A DNA stretch of 64,000 bases from Stenotrophomonas sp. 169 (GTDB lineage: Bacteria; Pseudomonadota; Gammaproteobacteria; Xanthomonadales; Xanthomonadaceae). Both the position numbers and the translations under genes were made by a program. The DNA lies in assembly GCF_014621775.1 (NCBI RefSeq), contig NZ_CP061204.1, forward strand, positions 516,501 through 580,500, written 5' to 3'. Of the stretch, positions 60,716-64,000 are shown in pieces; within the stretch, counting starts at the first letter, position 1; each line of letters starts with the position of its first letter. The notes under the pieces are model-generated. The model was given only the letters and a program-made list of their open reading frames with translations. It had not been told where the DNA came from and made no database searches.

Positions 60716-62119
60716 ATGTCGCCGAAAACCATCAATACTCCCTTTCGCCATCGCCTTGTCAGCTGGGTGATCAGCCAGCAGTGGCTGCGGGCCATATACC
60801 GATTCGTACCGGCATCCTTCAGGGGGCGCGTTGCCAGCCGCTTGATGGCGACTCCGGAGTTGGTCGATTTCCGGTTCGACCGAGAGGCAGAATGGGACGA
60901 AAAGCGTGCTGCGGTCGTGGACGCGCCCGTACGCATGTTCGCTGTTGATGTGCCGTCGTGGCCGGGCCAGGGAGTGAACGTGTTCGCCTACTTGCGCGGC
61001 CAGTTCGGTCTCGCCGAGTGCGCGCGGATGTATGCGCGCGCACTTTTAGGAGCGGGCTATCCGACTGCCCTCGTCGACGTCGACATCAACCTTCCACACG
61101 GCTGGAATGATCGTAGCCTTGACGCCTACATCGGCGAAGAGTCGCCGCACGATATCCACTTGATTTTCGTCAACCCGGACTTTCTACCCGCGGCCATCGA
61201 GCAGATCGGCAAGGCAAAGCTGGAGGGGGGCTATGTCATCGCGTGCTGGTTCTGGGAACTTGAGAATATCCCCGCCAGCTGGTTGCCGGCATTGGAACTT
61301 GTTGATGAGATTCTGGTGGCCTCCCGTTATGTTGGCGATGCCTTTTCGAAGGTTACCGACAAGCCGATTCTCTGCGTACCACTTCCCTTGAGCGAAGTGG
61401 GCGACAGCGGCTTGCAGCGGGAGGATTTTGGGATTCCTGAAGATGCCTTCGTCTTCCTGACCTCCTTTGATTTCAATTCCTTCGTCCATCGCAAAAATCC
61501 TTTCGCTACGATAAGGGCTTTTCAGCAGGCGTTTCCCAAGGATCGCGATGACGTGCAGCTGCTTGTCAAGACGAGCAACGGATTCCGGCGGCCAGATCGC
61601 CTTCAGCTGCTCGTTGATGCGGTTGACGATGATTCGCGAATCATCATACGTGACCATGTGCTGGATCGCGCCGATGTTCAGGCATTGCAGCGTTGCTGCG
61701 ATGTCTATGTGTCGCTGCACCATGCTGAAGGCTTTGGCTTGGGGTTGGCCGAATGCATGGCGCAAGGCAAGCCTGTGATCGGTACAGCGTGGTCCGGCAA
61801 CATGGAGTTCATGGATACAGAGAACAGCGCGCTGGTTGGTTATTCGCTGGTGCCGGTGGAAGAGGGCGAGTACGCCCACCATGAGGGTCAACGATGGGCC
61901 GCCGCCGATGAAGCGGACGCGGCTATCTGGATGCGGCGCCTTGCCGACGATCCGGGGCTGGCGATCACGTTGGGCGAACGGGCGCGGCAGTCGGTGACCC
62001 AAACACTTTCTCCCGAGCGTGCAGCCGAGATCCTTATCAAACGTCTTGATCAGATTCACCAGGAGCGTGCATTGGCCACTGGTCCCAATGCTTCATCGCT
62101 CCCCCTTGAGGAAAAATAA
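60716..62119 (+). CDS. GT4-type glycosyltransferase, O-antigen cluster
   Basis: 467 residues. The N-terminal 80 residues are unlike standard GT-B starts; then a GT-B fold with GQFGLAECARMYARALLGAG and the donor-site HHAEGFGLGLAECMAQGKP (Glu-x7-Glu) near residue 335-350, and NMEFMDTENSALV. Adds a sugar to a lipid-linked or nascent glycan in the cytoplasm. Immediately precedes wzm and wzt. Local GC is visibly lower than in the flanking core genes, consistent with a laterally variable LPS locus. Confidence 0.88.
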   Translation: MSPKTINTPFRHRLVSWVISQQWLRAIYRFVPASFRGRVASRLMATPELVDFRFDREAEWDEKRAAVVDAPVRMFAVDVPSWPGQGVNVFAYLRGQFGLAECARMYARALLGAGYPTALVDVDINLPHGWNDRSLDAYIGEESPHDIHLIFVNPDFLPAAIEQIGKAKLEGGYVIACWFWELENIPASWLPALELVDEILVASRYVGDAFSKVTDKPILCVPLPLSEVGDSGLQREDFGIPEDAFVFLTSFDFNSFVHRKNPFATIRAFQQAFPKDRDDVQLLVKTSNGFRRPDRLQLLVDAVDDDSRIIIRDHVLDRADVQALQRCCDVYVSLHHAEGFGLGLAECMAQGKPVIGTAWSGNMEFMDTENSALVGYSLVPVEEGEYAHHEGQRWAAADEADAAIWMRRLADDPGLAITLGERARQSVTQTLSPERAAEILIKRLDQIHQERALATGPNASSLPLEEK

Positions 62120-62124
62120 AACCG

Positions 62125-62913
62125 ATGCACAGCTATTCGTCGACGTTTAAAGATCTGAGCGATGGGTTCAGGGGGGCGAAAGTCTCTCTATACATCGCAA
62201 TGGGTGACATCCGCGCACGTTACAGGCGCAGCGTCCTCGGTCCCTTCTGGCAGTCGCTCGCCACGGCAATCGGCGTGGTTGGCCTAGGCCTGTTGTGGAG
62301 TCAGCTCCTCAACATGGACCGACAGAAGTTCATCCCGACGCTGACTGCTGGTCTCATCATCTGGCAGATGCTTTCGGGCGTGCTGATCGAAAGCTGCGGG
62401 CTGTTTGTCCGGCAGGCTCCGATCATCCGTAACGTCGTCATGCCATTATCCGTGCATCCGATGAGCGTCGTAACCCGTTACGTGGTCAACTTTGCCCACA
62501 GTCTGGTGGTGTTCGTAATCGTGGCGGTGTTCATGAAGATCGACATCAACTGGAACACGTTGCTGTTCATTCCGAACCTCCTTCTTGTGCTCGTCAACCT
62601 GCTTTGGGTGTCCTTCGTTTTTGGAGTGATCGGCGCGAGATATCGAGATCTGGAGTACGGAGTGGCGTCCATCATGCCCATGCTCTTTCTCGTGAGCCCG
62701 GTGATGTACCGACTGGAGTTTCTGCCATTCTCGTCGGTCATTCTGGAGTACAACCCGTTCACCTATCTCATTGAGGTTCTGCGCTCACCCATGCTGGGGC
62801 ACGTCCCGACCCTGCATACCTATGTAGTGCTGGTAGTCATGGCAGTCGTTGGATGGCTGTTGGCGTTCTGGTTACTTCATAAAGCCAAGCTCCGGCTGCC
62901 TTTCTGGATCTGA
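62125..62913 (+). CDS. wzm: O-antigen ABC transporter permease (Wzm family)
   Basis: 262 residues, six hydrophobic segments spread through the protein, with the ABC-2 family features YRRSVLGPFWQSLATAIGV near residue 32-50 and YNPFTYLIEVLRSP near 212. Transports undecaprenyl-linked polysaccharide from cytoplasm to periplasm together with the ATPase encoded three bases after its stop. The pair indicates the ABC-dependent (not Wzy-dependent) O-antigen pathway. Confidence 0.93.
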   Translation: MHSYSSTFKDLSDGFRGAKVSLYIAMGDIRARYRRSVLGPFWQSLATAIGVVGLGLLWSQLLNMDRQKFIPTLTAGLIIWQMLSGVLIESCGLFVRQAPIIRNVVMPLSVHPMSVVTRYVVNFAHSLVVFVIVAVFMKIDINWNTLLFIPNLLLVLVNLLWVSFVFGVIGARYRDLEYGVASIMPMLFLVSPVMYRLEFLPFSSVILEYNPFTYLIEVLRSPMLGHVPTLHTYVVLVVMAVVGWLLAFWLLHKAKLRLPFWI

Positions 62914-62915
62914 TA

Positions 62916-63674
62916 ATGACTGCAAAGCTCACATTCGAGAACGTAACGCTTCGTTACCCCATCTACAATTCCCACAGCCTTTCGCTGCGACGCAATCTGG
63001 TTGGCATCGCGACGGGTGGGCGACTGTTGGCAGGTAGTGGCCAAGTCACTCAGGTCACCGCATTGGACAGCGTGTCTTTCAGCCTTAAACAAGGTGATGC
63101 GATCGGGATAGTGGGCCACAACGGGGCAGGCAAGAGTACGCTGCTGCGCACGATGGCAGGTATCTACACGCCGCTTCAGGGAAGGATCGAGCGCGTGGGC
63201 CGGGTCGCTACCATGCTGGAGGTCGGGGCCGGGATGGATCCCGAGCTCTCCGGTTACGACAACATTCGTCGCATGGGTATGATGCTTGGGCTGTCGCTTG
63301 CGGAAATCAATTCACGTATCCCGGAGATCGAGGAATTCACCGACCTGGGTGATTTCCTTCAACTGGCTGTTCGGACCTACTCCGCAGGCATGGCGATGCG
63401 TCTGATGTTCGCGGTGGCGACATGTACGACGCCGGATATCCTGCTGGTCGACGAGGTATTCGACGTCGGAGACGAGGCATTCAAGGAGCGCGCGTCTGAG
63501 CGCATGCACAAGTTCATCAAGTCGTCGCAGATTTTCTGCTTGGCCTCACATTCAATGGATACGATTGCCGAGTATTGCAATCGTGTTTTCGTGCTGAATC
63601 ATGGCAAGCTGCGCGAAATCTCGATTTCAGAGCTAACCTCGGAAGGATATGCGATTGAAACTCAGGCTGGGTAA
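62916..63674 (+). CDS. wzt: O-antigen ABC transporter ATPase (Wzt family, short form)
   Basis: 252 residues. Walker A GHNGAGKST near residue 67-75, the family signature segment RTYSAGMAMRL (non-canonical for LSGGQ), Walker B ILLVDEVFDVGDEAF and switch His in ASHSMDTI. It ends just after the ATPase domain, so it lacks the C-terminal carbohydrate-binding domain of long Wzt proteins that recognise capped O-antigen. The following ORF overlaps its end by 26 bp. Confidence 0.93.
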   Translation: MTAKLTFENVTLRYPIYNSHSLSLRRNLVGIATGGRLLAGSGQVTQVTALDSVSFSLKQGDAIGIVGHNGAGKSTLLRTMAGIYTPLQGRIERVGRVATMLEVGAGMDPELSGYDNIRRMGMMLGLSLAEINSRIPEIEEFTDLGDFLQLAVRTYSAGMAMRLMFAVATCTTPDILLVDEVFDVGDEAFKERASERMHKFIKSSQIFCLASHSMDTIAEYCNRVFVLNHGKLREISISELTSEGYAIETQAG

Positions 63675-64000
63675 CGCAGTTCGTCACGCGGCGGACAAGG
63701 CGGCGCAATCACGTTCCACGGATGGCTTGCTTGCCCCCGGGGAAGAGATCGAGATCAACAATACGTCCTTCGATAACATGGGGGCGCTCACGTTGCGTGG
63801 GTTTGCTGCACCGGAGGCGGACGGAATCTGGTCAAGCGGTGATGTGTCTCTCATCGAGGTACGCATGCGGGCCGTCAACGCCGATCGGCGCTATCGGCTG
63901 ATAGTGAGTGCGATACCTTTCCAGGGTCCGGGACATCGGGCACTTGTCGAGATCAGCATCAACGGTGGGCCTGCGCACCAAGTGCTGAGCAAAGGCAGTG
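63649..64000 (+). CDS. Beta-sandwich-like protein of the O-antigen cluster (3' end cut by window edge)
   Basis: Starts at ATG 63649 inside the end of wzt, with GGAAGG just upstream, and stays open to the window edge (117 codons). The visible part begins MRLKLRLGNAVRHAADKAAQ and contains SFDNMGALTLRGF, GIWSSGDVSLIEVRMRAVN, YRLIVSAIPFQG and RALVEISING, alternating strands typical of a carbohydrate-linked beta-sandwich. It could be a recognition domain for the exported glycan or the N-terminus of a larger glycosyltransferase. No family named. Confidence 0.65.
   Translation, partial: MRLKLRLGNAVRHAADKAAQSRSTDGLLAPGEEIEINNTSFDNMGALTLRGFAAPEADGIWSSGDVSLIEVRMRAVNADRRYRLIVSAIPFQGPGHRALVEISINGGPAHQVLSKGS

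Noticed and set aside
1..64000. tRNA, rRNA, phage or integrase genes
   Set aside because: No cloverleaf-like sequence, attachment-site duplication or integrase motif was seen on either strand by eye.

Overview
The window looks like a chromosomal segment of a Stenotrophomonas (Xanthomonadaceae) species. The DNA is GC-rich and codes densely on both strands. Its intergenic spaces carry GTAG-ended palindromes of the SMAG type described in S. maltophilia. The gene set is also typical of the family: many TonB-dependent receptors, Xanthomonad DUF proteins, and a cystathionine lyase gene directly followed by O-antigen export genes, the position known for the Xanthomonas LPS locus. I see no phage, plasmid origin, CRISPR array, rRNA or tRNA. 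Species placement is inference.

Layout. 1-8.1 kb: an M13 lipoprotein metallopeptidase (cut by the left edge), a membrane PAS-GGDEF-EAL c-di-GMP protein, an extradiol-type dioxygenase and a Na+/H+ antiporter. 8.1-13.8 kb: small DUF proteins, motA-motB, a cytoplasmic MsrB, two small low-complexity proteins and a dense repeat patch. 13.8-17.4 kb: an Lrp/AsnC regulator divergent from dadA-alr (alanine catabolism). 17.6-28.4 kb: a hybrid sensor kinase, an rsmC-rsuA-HAD operon, fabA-fabB, dinB, a frameshifted NAD(P)-binding gene beside its LysR neighbour, and gph. 28.4-31.7 kb: a repeat array, btuB with an upstream cobalamin riboswitch, and a CobC-like phosphatase. 31.7-39.7 kb: methionine-sulfoxide repair (free-Met-SO reductase, then periplasmic msrB-dipZ-msrA) divergent from an OmpR-type two-component pair. 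39.7-46 kb: a strong candidate small RNA, queD, and a TonB receptor followed by an M14 peptidase. 46-50.8 kb: a Fur-box-preceded trio (DUF4198, six-EF-hand protein, haem/transferrin-type TonB receptor). 51-57.8 kb: rhlE-type helicase, FAH plus maleylacetoacetate isomerase, pilU, DUF4398 plus OmpA-like protein, and two small genes. 58-64 kb: CBS and cystathionine gamma-lyase (reverse transsulfuration), then the start of an O-antigen cluster (glycosyltransferase, Wzm, Wzt and a protein cut by the right edge).

The most notable non-coding content is: (1) a probable 110-120 nt small RNA at 39.94-40.05 kb whose last two hairpins share the same anti-Shine-Dalgarno loop, with an inverted repeat spanning its promoter; (2) a family of about 125-170 bp elements (three complete copies, one partial) with GC-rich arms that stay complementary although their sequences differ between copies; (3) SMAG-type paired repeats in exact 75-bp and 147-bp classes; (4) three long perfect hairpins sharing a GGGACGGAG core at gene ends.
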